This document shows, piece by piece, positions 51,673 to 61,209 of a stretch of DNA of 64,000 nucleotides. A model generated the notes under the pieces. It was not told the origin of the DNA, searched no databases, and saw nothing but the letters and a program-made list of their open reading frames with translations. The position numbers were made by a program, and so were the translations under genes. Within the stretch, counting starts at the first letter, position 1; each line of letters starts with the position of its first letter. The stretch is from the NCBI RefSeq assembly GCF_029946505.1, contig NZ_JARZHG010000006.1, positions 124,001 to 188,000 of the forward strand. The letters are read 5' to 3'. This DNA comes from Polyangium sp. y55x31. GTDB taxonomy: Bacteria; Myxococcota_A; Polyangia; Polyangiales; Polyangiaceae.

Positions 51673-54600
51673 CGTCCCGCCTTTTGCGCGGCCGCCTTGG
51701 CCCGCACGCTCTCCTGATCCCGCATGCATTGCAAAAGCGCCGCCCGCAGCGTCGACAGCGTCGCGATCGACGACAGGTCGACCCCCATCGACACGATCGT
51801 CTGCGCGACCTCGGGCCGAATGCCGACCACGATCGTCCGCGCCCCGAGGAGCTGCACGGCGCGGACGATCCGCATGATGTAATCGGCCGTCGCCGTATCC
51901 ACGGTATCGACGCCCGTCAGATCGATGATCGTGTACTGGCACGCGGTGCGGGTCACCGCCTCGAGCATCACGCTCATCATCTCCGCGGCGCGCTTCTCGT
52001 TGACGCTCCCGAGGATGGGCATCGTCAAGACGCCCTCCCAGACCTCGATGATCGGCGTCGACAAACTCCGGATCGCGGCCTGCTGCTCCTCGATGATACG
52101 GAGCTTCTCCCGCAGCGTCGCCTCGGCCTCCTTGCGCTCGGTCACGTCGAAGAGGAAGCCGCCGAGCACCTCGGCCCCGTCGACCGCCCGCGAGCTGAAC
52201 ACATTGTGCAGCCACACGGTGCGTCCGTCGGACGCCGTCACCCGGAAATCGAAATCGTCGTCCCCGTCCGCCGCGAAGAAATGCATCAGCGTGCTCTCAC
52301 GGTCCTCCGGGTGCACATATTTCGTCAGGAAATCCTGCGAGAGCCATGCCTCCTGCGGATACCCGAGCATCTTCACCACCTTCGGGCCGACGTACGTGAA
52401 CCGCGCCGTCTCCGCGCGGGCCTCCCACGGCACCACGCTCGCCGTCTCCACGAGCCGCGCGAGCCGCTCCTCGCTCTCGCGCAACGTCCGCTCGGCCTGG
52501 GTCCGCTCCGCCGTCTCCCGCGCGAGATCGGCCGCGAGCAGCGCGTTCTCGAGCGAGACGGCCGAGAGGAATTCGAGCAGCGCGAGCCTGCGCGCGGTGA
52601 ACACGCCGCGCGCCAGGTTGTTTTCGAGGTAAACGATCCCTGCCACCTCCCCGCGCCGAACGATCGGCGCGCAGAGGAGCGATTTCGGCGGCGCCTTCGA
52701 CAGATAGGGATCGGCCGCGAACATGCTCTGCGCGGCCACGTCGTCGAGCACGAGCTTCTCCCGCGTGCGACGAACGTAATGCGCGACCGAGAGCGGGAAC
52801 GTGACCGCGGAGGGCACGCGCGCCCCCTTGGGAATGTCGACCCGCACGCCATCCTGATCCGAGGTGACGTCCGCTGCCACGCCGAGCGTCCCCGAGGACG
52901 GCAGAAGCAAGCAGGCCCGCTGCGCGCCTGCATGCTCGATGAGGATCCGCATCAAGGTCGCGAGGAGCTGATCCGGCGACATGTCGCTCGAAATCGCGGC
53001 CGAGGCCTTCGCGGCCGTCAACGTATCGATGGGCTCGGCATTCGCGACGGGCAGCGGCCCGCTCTCCCGGCGCGGCTCGGCGAGCAGATCCGGGTGGAGC
53101 GCTTCGAGCTGCCGCACCTTGCCGAGCGCGCCCCATCGCGCATAACAGGTCCGCGCCTCGCGATAGAAAGCAGCCGGCACGACGGCGAGGCCGCGGCGCA
53201 GGGCAAACTGGCCGGCGAGCTCGCAGGCGAGGGCCTCGATCTGGACGAACCCACCCGCGCGGCCCTCGCGGATCGCCTTGTCGTAAAGGGTCGACGCGTC
53301 GTAATCTCGCCCCTCCAGGCGCGCGATCTCCGCGGCGACGAGCGCGTGCCGGCAGGCGAAATTGTCCGGACAGGTCTCGGCCCAGCGCCGCAGCCTCGCT
53401 TCCCCGGCGTCGAGCAGCGCGCGGAGCTTCGCCTTTTCGTCGCCCTCGTTTCGCTCGACGAGCGCCGCGGCCGTGAGGGCCGAATAGAAGGTACTCTCGG
53501 CGTGCACGATTCCGTAGATGCGCGCCCAGGAGAGCGCCTCCACGTCGCGCGCCGCCGCGAGCGCGCCCTCGTAATCGTGCGCGAGATACTTCGCTTGGAT
53601 CTGGGCGGTATGGAAGTTCCAGCGGACGAGCGGGATGTTCTTCTCGCGCAGAGCCGCGGAGAACGCCTCTTCGTCGAACGTCTCCCCGGAAAACGAGCCG
53701 AACCGCTCGGTATCGCCCCGCATGGTGCGGATGAACCGCTGCAGAAACAATACGTTTTCCGCGAGGAAGCCGTAGCCGGCACTCGCCGCGAGCTCGAAGC
53801 CCGGGAGCGTCGCCTCATAGACGGCCTCGAGCGGCTCGCCGAGGGCGAGCAAGGTCGTCACGTTGTTGATGAGGCTGGCCAGCGCATAAATCATCTTGCC
53901 GTGCTCGCGCCCGAGCCGGACCGAAATGCGCAGCGGCTCCAGGCACTCGCGCGCGTGGCGGCACCAGAGCACGATCACCGTGCCGAACGCGTTGAAGGCC
54001 TCTGCGCCATACCCGCCGAAGCCGGGGCGCCGCACCAGCTCCAGCGCGAGCTTGCCAAAACGATGGCCTTCCTCGTACGCGTCGAACTTGGAGCACAAAA
54101 GGCCGCCCAGCAAAGTGAATCCGGGGACCGAAGCCGGGGCCGGCCCGTGCTGGATGGTGAGGCGCACGGTGCGGGCGACGGTCATGTTCGCGACCTCCGG
54201 CGCGGCGAACGTCGCGGCCGGGAAGACCGCGGAGAGGAGATCCAGCGCGGCCACCACCGCCGGGTCCTTCACCTCCGGCGCGGCGAGGATGTCCTCCAGC
54301 GGGCGCGTCTGGAGCGCCTCGCGGATCGCCTCGTATTCGGCGCGCAGGTCGTCCTCGCTCGGGGCCGCGGGCAGGTCCACGCCGAGCAGGCGCAGGCTCG
54401 AGAGCGCGACATCGATGGCGCGTTTGTTGTCGACCCGCGCAATCGCGAGCTGGATCTCCAGACGATAGGCGGCCGCCTTGTCCACGACCGTCCGGGCGTG
54501 CTCCGCGAGCAGCGCGCGGAGCCGCTCGACCTCGTCGAAGCGCCCGCTGATGAACTCGCATTCGGCGAGCTCGCGGTGCAGGCCGAACGAGAGCTCGTAA

Positions 54601-56627
54601 AGGTCGCCCCAGCTTGTCGTGGGGAGGAGCGAGACGCCCACGCCGAGGTACGCCGCCGCGGATCGCGCCGCGCTCGCCGCTTTCGCCTTCCGCCCGGCCG
54701 CGAGGTCGAGCTCGGCGATGCGTTGCCGCTCCTCGGCGGCGGCCGCGCGGGGCGCGCCGAGGTTGAGCTGATTGACGATGTCGAAGAGCAATCCGTCGCG
54801 CTCGGATTCCGGCGTGCGTTCGAGCAGGAGCCAGCCGAGGCGCAAATGGAGCGCCGCCCGCTCTTGCTCCTGGATCATCGAATACGCGGCTTGATGCACC
54901 CGCGTATGCATGAACTTGTATCCCTCGGGGCGCTGCAGGAGGAGCCCCTCCGTGAGCGCGGGTTCGAGCACGCGACGCGCCTCCTCCAGCGTCCGATCGC
55001 TGAGCGTGCCGAGGAGCGAAACCGAGAATTCGCCGCCGATGCAGGCCGCGAGCTTCAGAATGTCGAGCGTATCCTGCGGCAGGCGCCGGAGCTTGCCGAG
55101 GACGAGCTCGACCATGTCGTCGGTGATCTCCTTGGCTTCGAGCTCGGCGATGTTCCACACCCACGCCCACCGGCGCGTGTCGAATCGAATGAGCTGATCC
55201 TGGTGGAGCGCGCTGAGGAGCTGCCCCGCGAAGAACGGATTGCCCCCCGTCTTCGTCCAGAGCAGGGCCGCGAGCGGCTCCGCATCCTTGCGATCGCACC
55301 CGAAGAGATCGACGACGAGATCCGTCAGGTCCGCGCTCTCGAGCGGGCGGATCACCTGCTCGTGGACGGGGACGCCTGCGCTTCGAATCTCGCGGAGCAT
55401 GGTCGGGGCGGCCTGCGTCGCGTCGTCCTCGTCGTCGCGCGCGGTCCCGATGAGCAAAAGGCTCCGGCCCTCCGGATGCGTCAGGATGTGCTGCAAGAGC
55501 TCGAGGCTCGCGAAATCGGCCCATTGCAGGTTGTCGAGGACGAGGACGAGCGGACGCTCCCGGCACGTGAATGCCGAGACGAACGCGCGGAACGTCTGGT
55601 GCAGGCGGGCGCGCGCCTCGGCCGGGGGCAGCGGCGTGACCGGCGGCTGCTTGCCGATCACGAGCTGAATCTGCGGGACGAGCCCGATGATGAGCTGACC
55701 ATTCTCGCCGAGGGCCGCCGCGAGCTCCTCGCGCACGGCCGCGAGCTCCGCGTCCGTCGAGGAGATGAGCTGCCGGATGAGCCCCTCGAACGCCTGGCCC
55801 AGCGTCGCATACGGGATGTCGCGCCGCTGCTCCTCGAACGTCCCCCAGAGGAACATCGCGCGATCGCTCCCCGCCTCGCGCTGGAGCTCGCGCAGGATCG
55901 CGGATTTGCCGATCCCCGAGGGGCCTTTGACGATCACCACCTCGCGCGAGCCCGTCTCCCGCACGCGCTCGAGGATCCCGTGGAGCGCCGCGAGATCGGC
56001 GCGCCGGCCGTACATGCGACTCGCGGCGCGGAGTTTGTCCCATACGTCCCGCGCGCCGAGGGGGAAGGGCTCGATGCGGCCGTGGGCGAGCAGCTCCGAG
56101 AGGCACCGCTCGAGATCGTGCGTGAGGCCGCGGGCGCTCTGGTAACGCTCGTCCGGCGACTTCGCGAGCAGCCGCATCACGATCTCGGAGACGATCGCCG
56201 GCGTCCCCGGCGCCGCGTCCGCGAGCGGCCTCGGGGCCCGCGCGACGTGGCAATGCACCCAGCCGACCGCGTCCTCGGCCTGGAATGGCAGCGCCCCCGC
56301 GCAGAGCTCGTACAGCACCACCCCGAGCGAATAAAGGTCGACGCGGTGATCGATCGCAGCCTCGAGCCTCCCCGTTTGCTCGGGCGCGATGTACGGCAGC
56401 GCGTCGAGCGGCAGCGAGAGCACCATCGACGCGCTGAGCTCGTACCCCTCGGCGCCGACAAGCTCGACCCCCTCGCCCCGAGGATCGATCCGCAGCGTTT
56501 GCGGGCGAATGTTCTGGTGGATGATACCGCTCTGGTGGAGCTTCGCGAGGGCGTCGGCTGCCGCGATCGCGGCCCGAAGCCAGGGCTCGAGGGCAAAGAC
56601 GGGCTGCTCGGGGTGCTGGGGCTGCAT
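51657..56627 (-). CDS. Giant regulator: degenerate kinase C-lobe, AAA ATPase, TPR-like region, GAF, PAS, STAS
   Basis: 1,656 residues. The N-terminus (about 1-195) matches only the C-lobe of a Ser/Thr kinase: GIIHQNIRPQTLRI in place of HRDLKPxN, no DFG (VELVGAEGYEL), then YIAPEQTG and DLYSLGVVLYELCAG. The glycine loop and Lys are absent. An AAA/NACHT-like ATPase follows with GPSGIGKSA (Lys241), then a long helical TPR-like region (about 575-1210), GAF (about 1222-1370), PAS (about 1380-1490) and a C-terminal STAS domain (about 1515-1642) with LTGVDTVDTATADYI, like RsbR/RsbS. The family is known from myxobacterial and cyanobacterial kinase-ATPase-sensor fusions. Here the output is STAS rather than a histidine kinase. 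ATG 56627 is the first supported start. Confidence 0.88.
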   Translation of the reverse strand: MQPQHPEQPVFALEPWLRAAIAAADALAKLHQSGIIHQNIRPQTLRIDPRGEGVELVGAEGYELSASMVLSLPLDALPYIAPEQTGRLEAAIDHRVDLYSLGVVLYELCAGALPFQAEDAVGWVHCHVARAPRPLADAAPGTPAIVSEIVMRLLAKSPDERYQSARGLTHDLERCLSELLAHGRIEPFPLGARDVWDKLRAASRMYGRRADLAALHGILERVRETGSREVVIVKGPSGIGKSAILRELQREAGSDRAMFLWGTFEEQRRDIPYATLGQAFEGLIRQLISSTDAELAAVREELAAALGENGQLIIGLVPQIQLVIGKQPPVTPLPPAEARARLHQTFRAFVSAFTCRERPLVLVLDNLQWADFASLELLQHILTHPEGRSLLLIGTARDDEDDATQAAPTMLREIRSAGVPVHEQVIRPLESADLTDLVVDLFGCDRKDAEPLAALLWTKTGGNPFFAGQLLSALHQDQLIRFDTRRWAWVWNIAELEAKEITDDMVELVLGKLRRLPQDTLDILKLAACIGGEFSVSLLGTLSDRTLEEARRVLEPALTEGLLLQRPEGYKFMHTRVHQAAYSMIQEQERAALHLRLGWLLLERTPESERDGLLFDIVNQLNLGAPRAAAAEERQRIAELDLAAGRKAKAASAARSAAAYLGVGVSLLPTTSWGDLYELSFGLHRELAECEFISGRFDEVERLRALLAEHARTVVDKAAAYRLEIQLAIARVDNKRAIDVALSSLRLLGVDLPAAPSEDDLRAEYEAIREALQTRPLEDILAAPEVKDPAVVAALDLLSAVFPAATFAAPEVANMTVARTVRLTIQHGPAPASVPGFTLLGGLLCSKFDAYEEGHRFGKLALELVRRPGFGGYGAEAFNAFGTVIVLWCRHARECLEPLRISVRLGREHGKMIYALASLINNVTTLLALGEPLEAVYEATLPGFELAASAGYGFLAENVLFLQRFIRTMRGDTERFGSFSGETFDEEAFSAALREKNIPLVRWNFHTAQIQAKYLAHDYEGALAAARDVEALSWARIYGIVHAESTFYSALTAAALVERNEGDEKAKLRALLDAGEARLRRWAETCPDNFACRHALVAAEIARLEGRDYDASTLYDKAIREGRAGGFVQIEALACELAGQFALRRGLAVVPAAFYREARTCYARWGALGKVRQLEALHPDLLAEPRRESGPLPVANAEPIDTLTAAKASAAISSDMSPDQLLATLMRILIEHAGAQRACLLLPSSGTLGVAADVTSDQDGVRVDIPKGARVPSAVTFPLSVAHYVRRTREKLVLDDVAAQSMFAADPYLSKAPPKSLLCAPIVRRGEVAGIVYLENNLARGVFTARRLALLEFLSAVSLENALLAADLARETAERTQAERTLRESEERLARLVETASVVPWEARAETARFTYVGPKVVKMLGYPQEAWLSQDFLTKYVHPEDRESTLMHFFAADGDDDFDFRVTASDGRTVWLHNVFSSRAVDGAEVLGGFLFDVTERKEAEATLREKLRIIEEQQAAIRSLSTPIIEVWEGVLTMPILGSVNEKRAAEMMSVMLEAVTRTACQYTIIDLTGVDTVDTATADYIMRIVRAVQLLGARTIVVGIRPEVAQTIVSMGVDLSSIATLSTLRAALLQCMRDQESVRAKAAAQKAGRQVKR

Positions 56628-56774
56628 GCGGCCCCCGTCGTATCATGAAAATCTATCGCATCGGTAGAGCGTCTGACGATTCTCCCTCGCGTTCCATCCT
56701 TCGAGACCTGGGACACAGATCAAAGATACATTCAGTCAAGTGGTGTGACGGTTTTATGGCGCAGGCCCTCATTC

Positions 56775-57722
56775 TCAGAAGGCCTGGAGGATCCGGGCTC
56801 GGACCTGCGGCCACTTGGAGGACGTTGGGGTAATCACGTCGAAGTGGTCGGCGTTGTGGACTTTCTTCAAGGAGACCTGGTCGCCTGCGTCATGCGCGTG
56901 GTGGCGATAGTTCACGCTGCCCGAGAGCGGGATGACGTCGTCGGCGGTCCCGTGGATGAGCGACTGCGGCACGCCGATCGGCACGAGCTCGCTCGGGTTT
57001 GTCTCCGCATAACGTTCCGGCACCTCCGCGGGCGTACCGCCGAGGAGCTGCCCGGCGAGGGTCCCGCACGCGCCGACCGCCACGGGATCGGCGAGATCGA
57101 GCACGCCGGCGAGGGAGACGGCGGCCGAAAGCGGGAGCGGGTCGGCGCCGCGGATGCTGCTCGACGTGGGGAGATTCGGGCGCGCGGCGGCCCAGATGGC
57201 GAGATGGCCGCCGGCGGAGTGGCCCACAGTCACTACGTGGTCGAGATCGAGATCGTGGACGGGGGCGAGCGTGCGCAGCGCGTCGATGGCCATGCCCACG
57301 TCGCGGAACGTCTCCGGATGTCCGTCATCCGTGCCGCCGTACGTGATCCTTCGGAATTCGATGTTCCAGGTGGCGATGCCCGCGCTCGTGAGGTCCTCGC
57401 TCATGTCGCTCATGAGGTCGTAGCCGAAGAGCGTCGTCCAGCACCCGCCGTGGAGAATCACCGCAACGGGGTGCGGGCCCGGGCACGAAGGGACACGCAG
57501 CTCGCCAAACTGGTCCGGCTCGGACCCATACGCAATGACCAGGGGCCCCGCCACGACGGCGCCCTCCGCCTCCGCCGTGAGCTCTTCGGAAAACGCTTCG
57601 GGCTCCCCTCCACAACCGGCGAGATTCGCGAGCGCGAGCGCGAGCGTTCCAATCTGGCCAGCACGACGGAGCACATGGGCGACGTGGAGGGGACGGCGAG
57701 GTGGAGGCAGGGAGGGTGTCAT
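56775..57722 (-). CDS. Lipoprotein alpha/beta hydrolase (esterase, DLH/BD-FAE type)
   Basis: 315 residues from ATG 57722. The signal peptide ends LALANLAGCGGEP (lipobox). It has hydrolase marks VAVILHGGCW (HGG oxyanion), VVTVGHSAGGHLAIWAA (Ser169), SLIHGTADDVIPL (Asp) and KVHNADHFDVI (His), like secreted carbohydrate-ester or kynurenine-formamidase-like enzymes. It is probably surface- or periplasm-anchored. It is monocistronic by spacing: 148 bases separate it from the regulator gene. Confidence 0.87.
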   Translation of the reverse strand: MTPSLPPPRRPLHVAHVLRRAGQIGTLALALANLAGCGGEPEAFSEELTAEAEGAVVAGPLVIAYGSEPDQFGELRVPSCPGPHPVAVILHGGCWTTLFGYDLMSDMSEDLTSAGIATWNIEFRRITYGGTDDGHPETFRDVGMAIDALRTLAPVHDLDLDHVVTVGHSAGGHLAIWAAARPNLPTSSSIRGADPLPLSAAVSLAGVLDLADPVAVGACGTLAGQLLGGTPAEVPERYAETNPSELVPIGVPQSLIHGTADDVIPLSGSVNYRHHAHDAGDQVSLKKVHNADHFDVITPTSSKWPQVRARILQAF

Positions 57723-57826
57723 GATGAAATCACAACACGATTGATGGGAAGGAACAAGGGCCGTGCCTCGCGGACCACGAAAAACCACATTCGACGCCAG
57801 AATGCGCGTACTTTCGTTGATTTTGC

Positions 57827-57854
57827 TTGACATTGACGAACGGTTGGCGACAAT
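57827..57854 (+). promoter_or_regulatory. Consensus-like sigma-70 promoter with no gene downstream
   Basis: A perfect TTGACA (57827-57832), 16 bases, then GACAAT (57849-57854) on the plus strand, in the 245-base gap between the hydrolase and the FadL-like gene. It points into the 3' end of the FadL-like gene on the antisense strand. The rest of this gap holds nothing else I can name. Confidence 0.35.
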
Positions 57855-57967
57855 GCCCGCCGCAACCGTCACCGATCGAAGGACCTCGATCCCGTCGCGC
57901 CCCCGACCGGCGTATCTTCCGATCGAGGTTCGATGGAGCCCGGCTGACCGGGCGCGTCGGCAGGCGG

Positions 57968-59419
57968 CTAGAATCGCGCCTTCGCGTGCCCGCCGAGGTA
58001 TCCGATCGCCATCGTGTACCTCCCATTGGCGAGGTCGTTCCGCGAGGTCGTCACCGTCCGCGGCAGGATCCCCTGCGCGCGCGCGTCGGCGTGCAAATCG
58101 AGCCATTGCGTCGCCCGGACCACAGCCCCGAGGCCGCCGATGAGACGGTGCCCGTCGGGCGAGCCCACGTCGATCGTCTCGTCGGGCGAGGCCGGCGATT
58201 GATACCCGACCGTCGCCGACATCGTGAAGAGCCTCGAGATCACGAACCGCCCATTGGCCTCCACCCACACCGTGTCATTCCATTTCCGCGGCAAGATCGC
58301 CCGCACCGAGGGGCCGATCCCGAGCCTCGGCTGCGCGAGCTTTGGCGATCGGGCCATCACGACGAACGCATCCACGTCCGAATAGGTCACGTACTGGACG
58401 AACCCGTCGACCCGGAAGGCGCGCGTCGCCTGAACCGAGGCGCCCGCAGTGATCCGCTTCGGGAGCCGGAACGCGAGCTCGGCGTCTCCTTGGACGAGGG
58501 GCGGATATTGGAGCCCCTGCGCGGCGAGGTCCTGCGTGAAAAACGGATCGTTCTTGTCGAGCGCGAAGCGCCCCCGATAGCGCATCTGCGCGCCGTGCTG
58601 GTAGGCCAGCGCGAGGCGCACGTCCTCGGAGGGCTGATACAGAAGGCCGACGTTGAACGAGACCCCGTGGCTCAGGGCGTTCGTGATGGACATGGGCCGC
58701 GAGAGCACGTCGAGCTCGCGCACGCGGCTCGGCGCGTTCGGACCGAACTCGTTTGGCTGGCCAATCGGTGGGTTCGAGAACGCGCGCTGAATCTCGGGCA
58801 GCTCGGCCAGATCTTGCTTCTTGCGGAGGCTCGCGAGCCCGCCCACGTACGAGACGCCCGCGCCGAACGAGAGGTTGGGCAGGACGCGTAAGGCCGCGCT
58901 CGCCGTCACGTAGGACGCCACGATGAAGGCCTGCTGAAGCTGCCACGCCTGCGGGCCATTCTCCGGAAACCGGAGCGCCGCTGCATAAGGCACGTACGCG
59001 CCGAGCCCGAAGACGAGCCGCCGCTCGGCCACGGGCAACGCGAAAAACAGATCCCCCGTCGGCGCTATCGGCGTCGCCGCCACCTCCTCGGAAAAACCTC
59101 GCTTGCCGGGGTCCGTCTCGCCGATCGCCAAGGGCCCGCGCAATCGCAAGGTGTCGGGCGTCTGGTAGACCCCGCGCCGCTCGCGACGATATCCGACCCT
59201 CCCTGCGACGAGGCCCGCGCCGCCGAAGAGCTCGGGGCGATCGATATCGGCGAGCGCCGCGGGGTTCCAGTGGACGGCGGCGCCGTCCGAGATCGTCGGC
59301 CCGGATTGACCGCTCCCCACGAGCGGCGCGTCGAGCCCGGAAGCGCCCGCGCCTTGCGACGCGAGCAGCGAGCCGAGGGCGAGGGGCAGGGACGCGATTC
59401 GCAGCGGACGACGTGACAT
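57968..59419 (-). CDS. FadL/OmpP1-type outer-membrane transport protein
   Basis: 483 residues from ATG 59419, with GGGGGAG about six bases upstream. The signal peptide is cleaved near GASGLDAP. The early SGPTISDGAAVHWNPAALA is the FadL N-terminal hatch motif (the family's NPA signature). The rest shows repeated amphipathic strands and ends HAKARF with a terminal Phe. FadL proteins move hydrophobic compounds (fatty acids, aromatics) across the outer membrane by lateral diffusion. It is third in an operon behind two paralogous lipoproteins, 23 bases after the second. Confidence 0.9.
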   Translation of the reverse strand: MSRRPLRIASLPLALGSLLASQGAGASGLDAPLVGSGQSGPTISDGAAVHWNPAALADIDRPELFGGAGLVAGRVGYRRERRGVYQTPDTLRLRGPLAIGETDPGKRGFSEEVAATPIAPTGDLFFALPVAERRLVFGLGAYVPYAAALRFPENGPQAWQLQQAFIVASYVTASAALRVLPNLSFGAGVSYVGGLASLRKKQDLAELPEIQRAFSNPPIGQPNEFGPNAPSRVRELDVLSRPMSITNALSHGVSFNVGLLYQPSEDVRLALAYQHGAQMRYRGRFALDKNDPFFTQDLAAQGLQYPPLVQGDAELAFRLPKRITAGASVQATRAFRVDGFVQYVTYSDVDAFVVMARSPKLAQPRLGIGPSVRAILPRKWNDTVWVEANGRFVISRLFTMSATVGYQSPASPDETIDVGSPDGHRLIGGLGAVVRATQWLDLHADARAQGILPRTVTTSRNDLANGRYTMAIGYLGGHAKARF

Positions 59420-59442
59420 GGTGCTCTCCCCCTTCGATCGAT

Positions 59443-61209
59443 TCACGACGCGCGCGTCACGACGAGCGTGAGCCTGTGCAGGCTCGGCTTCCCCTCCGCG
59501 ACGATCTCGAAGACGCGCCCCTCGGCGTCCTTCACGTAGAGCCGGTCGCCCGGCTCGATGCGCACCTTTTCGTGCGTGTCGTCCCCGTCGATTTCGACGC
59601 GCGAGGAGACCTTCCGCGTGAGCGCGGGATCCGCGAAGAACCCCGGGCTCGTGTAGGCATACGGCCGGACGGGGTTGCCCTCGGTGTCCTTGCGGATGTC
59701 CTCGGGCGCCACGAAATAGAGCCAATCCTCGGCGGTGCCGTCGGGCTGCACGTAAAAGAAATCGGCATCGCCGCGGGTATTTTGCGTGAGCGCCTCGGCC
59801 ATGTCCCGGAGCACGACGGGACTCGTCTCGATGTTCTCCCGGATCCGCGCGACGACGTCTTCGGTCCGCACGCCGACGGGCACGTCGTGCACGGGCATGA
59901 CCACATTCGCCTCACCCTCCGCGAGCCCGCCGTCGTGCATGCGCGCCTCTGCGACTTCGAGGAGCATGTCCCAGTAATACGACGGCCGTGGCGGCGGCAC
60001 TGCGAGGATCACGCTCGGATCCACGTCGATCCGGACCCAGCCATCCGCGTCGATGCACACCCGTACGGCCTCGAACGGATCGGAGACCTCGCCCGCCGGC
60101 GAATACGTGGTGCAATGGGGCGAGATCCGCGCCGCGAGGCGCCGCCCCGTCTCGGCGAGAACCCGCTCTTCGACCCACGGCGCCGCGTTCCAGACCGGCG
60201 AATTGCCGAGCGGCCGCGGGTCTCGGCTCGTCCCGGGCGCGAGGTACGTCGGGTCCTCGTCGATCGTCATCGTCATTTCCCGGATCGAGAGGTCCTCCGC
60301 GAGCCCCTGGACCTCGAGCCACCGGGGATCGGAGAAATCGAAGGCGCGGCCGATCTGCCCGCCGATCGAGTTCACGCTGGCGATGCGGGCGTGCGAGGCT
60401 TCGACGCCTCGGTACGGCAGCGCATTCACGTCGAGCCGCACCGTCATCCGGAAGCCGCCCTCGGCGGCCGAGAGACCGGAGGCGGACCGGAGAAACCCGG
60501 GATGCGCGGGCCCTTCCGGATGCGCCGGATCGAGCGGCGCCCGGCCAAACCGCTCCGAGAGCGAGGCGAAATCCGTGGCCACGTCGTAGAGGGTCAGGGC
60601 GATCTTGCCCTTCTCCACGTCGTAAAGTCCCTCAGGGTGATCGGCGGTCACCGGGCCGCTGCGTATGCGCGCGCGCGGGTGCGTCGCGACAACCTGATCG
60701 AGCACGACGTCGGCGACGATCGATCGCGCGGCGAGCGGCTCGTTCGGCCCCACGCCCGCGAGGTCGGCGAGGATCCGCGACGGCGAGATCCCGACCGCCT
60801 CGCCCACGGCCGTGAGCCCGGCGAGCGACGTTCCATCGAGCCGCGCGCTCGCCGGCGTCATGTTGAGCAGCGCGAACATGTTCCACGCCGGCTGCGGCAG
60901 CGCTTTCGCCTCCTCCAGGGGGAGATGCGTGAATCGATCGAGCGCATTCTCCACGAGCGGCCGGAGCTCCATGTCGAAGAGCCAGGTCTCCTCGAGGGTT
61001 TTTCGCGGCAACCGGCGGAGCTCCTCCGGGCCGAGCGTCTGCGCGAAATCCTTCACATCGAGCCGCAAGAACCGCAACGTGACCTCGCGGCTCTCGCCCA
61101 CGGCGAGCTCGCTTTCGGGCGGGGGCGGCGCGAGCGTGACGGGCTCGACGCAGCCCGCGGCCGAGGCGCCGAGGAGGACGAGCAGGGCGGAGACTCGTCT
61201 CGTGGTCAT
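59443..61209 (-). CDS. Lipoprotein, second of a paralogous pair upstream of the FadL-like gene
   Basis: 588 residues from ATG 61209, overlapping the upstream TGA by four bases (ATGA). The lipobox is ASAAGCVEP. The protein shares architecture with its neighbour: NMTPASARLDGTSL, IALTLYDVATDFASLSERFG, YYWDMLLEVAEARMHDG, DFFYVQPDG, LYFVAPEDIRKD and a C-terminal beta region (KVRIEPGDRLYVKDAEG). No known domain recognised. It is probably an outer-membrane-anchored partner of the porin. Confidence 0.85.
   Translation of the reverse strand: MTTRRVSALLVLLGASAAGCVEPVTLAPPPPESELAVGESREVTLRFLRLDVKDFAQTLGPEELRRLPRKTLEETWLFDMELRPLVENALDRFTHLPLEEAKALPQPAWNMFALLNMTPASARLDGTSLAGLTAVGEAVGISPSRILADLAGVGPNEPLAARSIVADVVLDQVVATHPRARIRSGPVTADHPEGLYDVEKGKIALTLYDVATDFASLSERFGRAPLDPAHPEGPAHPGFLRSASGLSAAEGGFRMTVRLDVNALPYRGVEASHARIASVNSIGGQIGRAFDFSDPRWLEVQGLAEDLSIREMTMTIDEDPTYLAPGTSRDPRPLGNSPVWNAAPWVEERVLAETGRRLAARISPHCTTYSPAGEVSDPFEAVRVCIDADGWVRIDVDPSVILAVPPPRPSYYWDMLLEVAEARMHDGGLAEGEANVVMPVHDVPVGVRTEDVVARIRENIETSPVVLRDMAEALTQNTRGDADFFYVQPDGTAEDWLYFVAPEDIRKDTEGNPVRPYAYTSPGFFADPALTRKVSSRVEIDGDDTHEKVRIEPGDRLYVKDAEGRVFEIVAEGKPSLHRLTLVVTRAS

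Noticed and set aside
51252-56648. 1,798-codon plus-strand open frame opposite the giant regulator
   Set aside because: The minus strand carries clear ATPase, GAF, PAS and STAS motifs. The plus product is low-complexity Arg-rich sequence typical of antisense frames at high GC.
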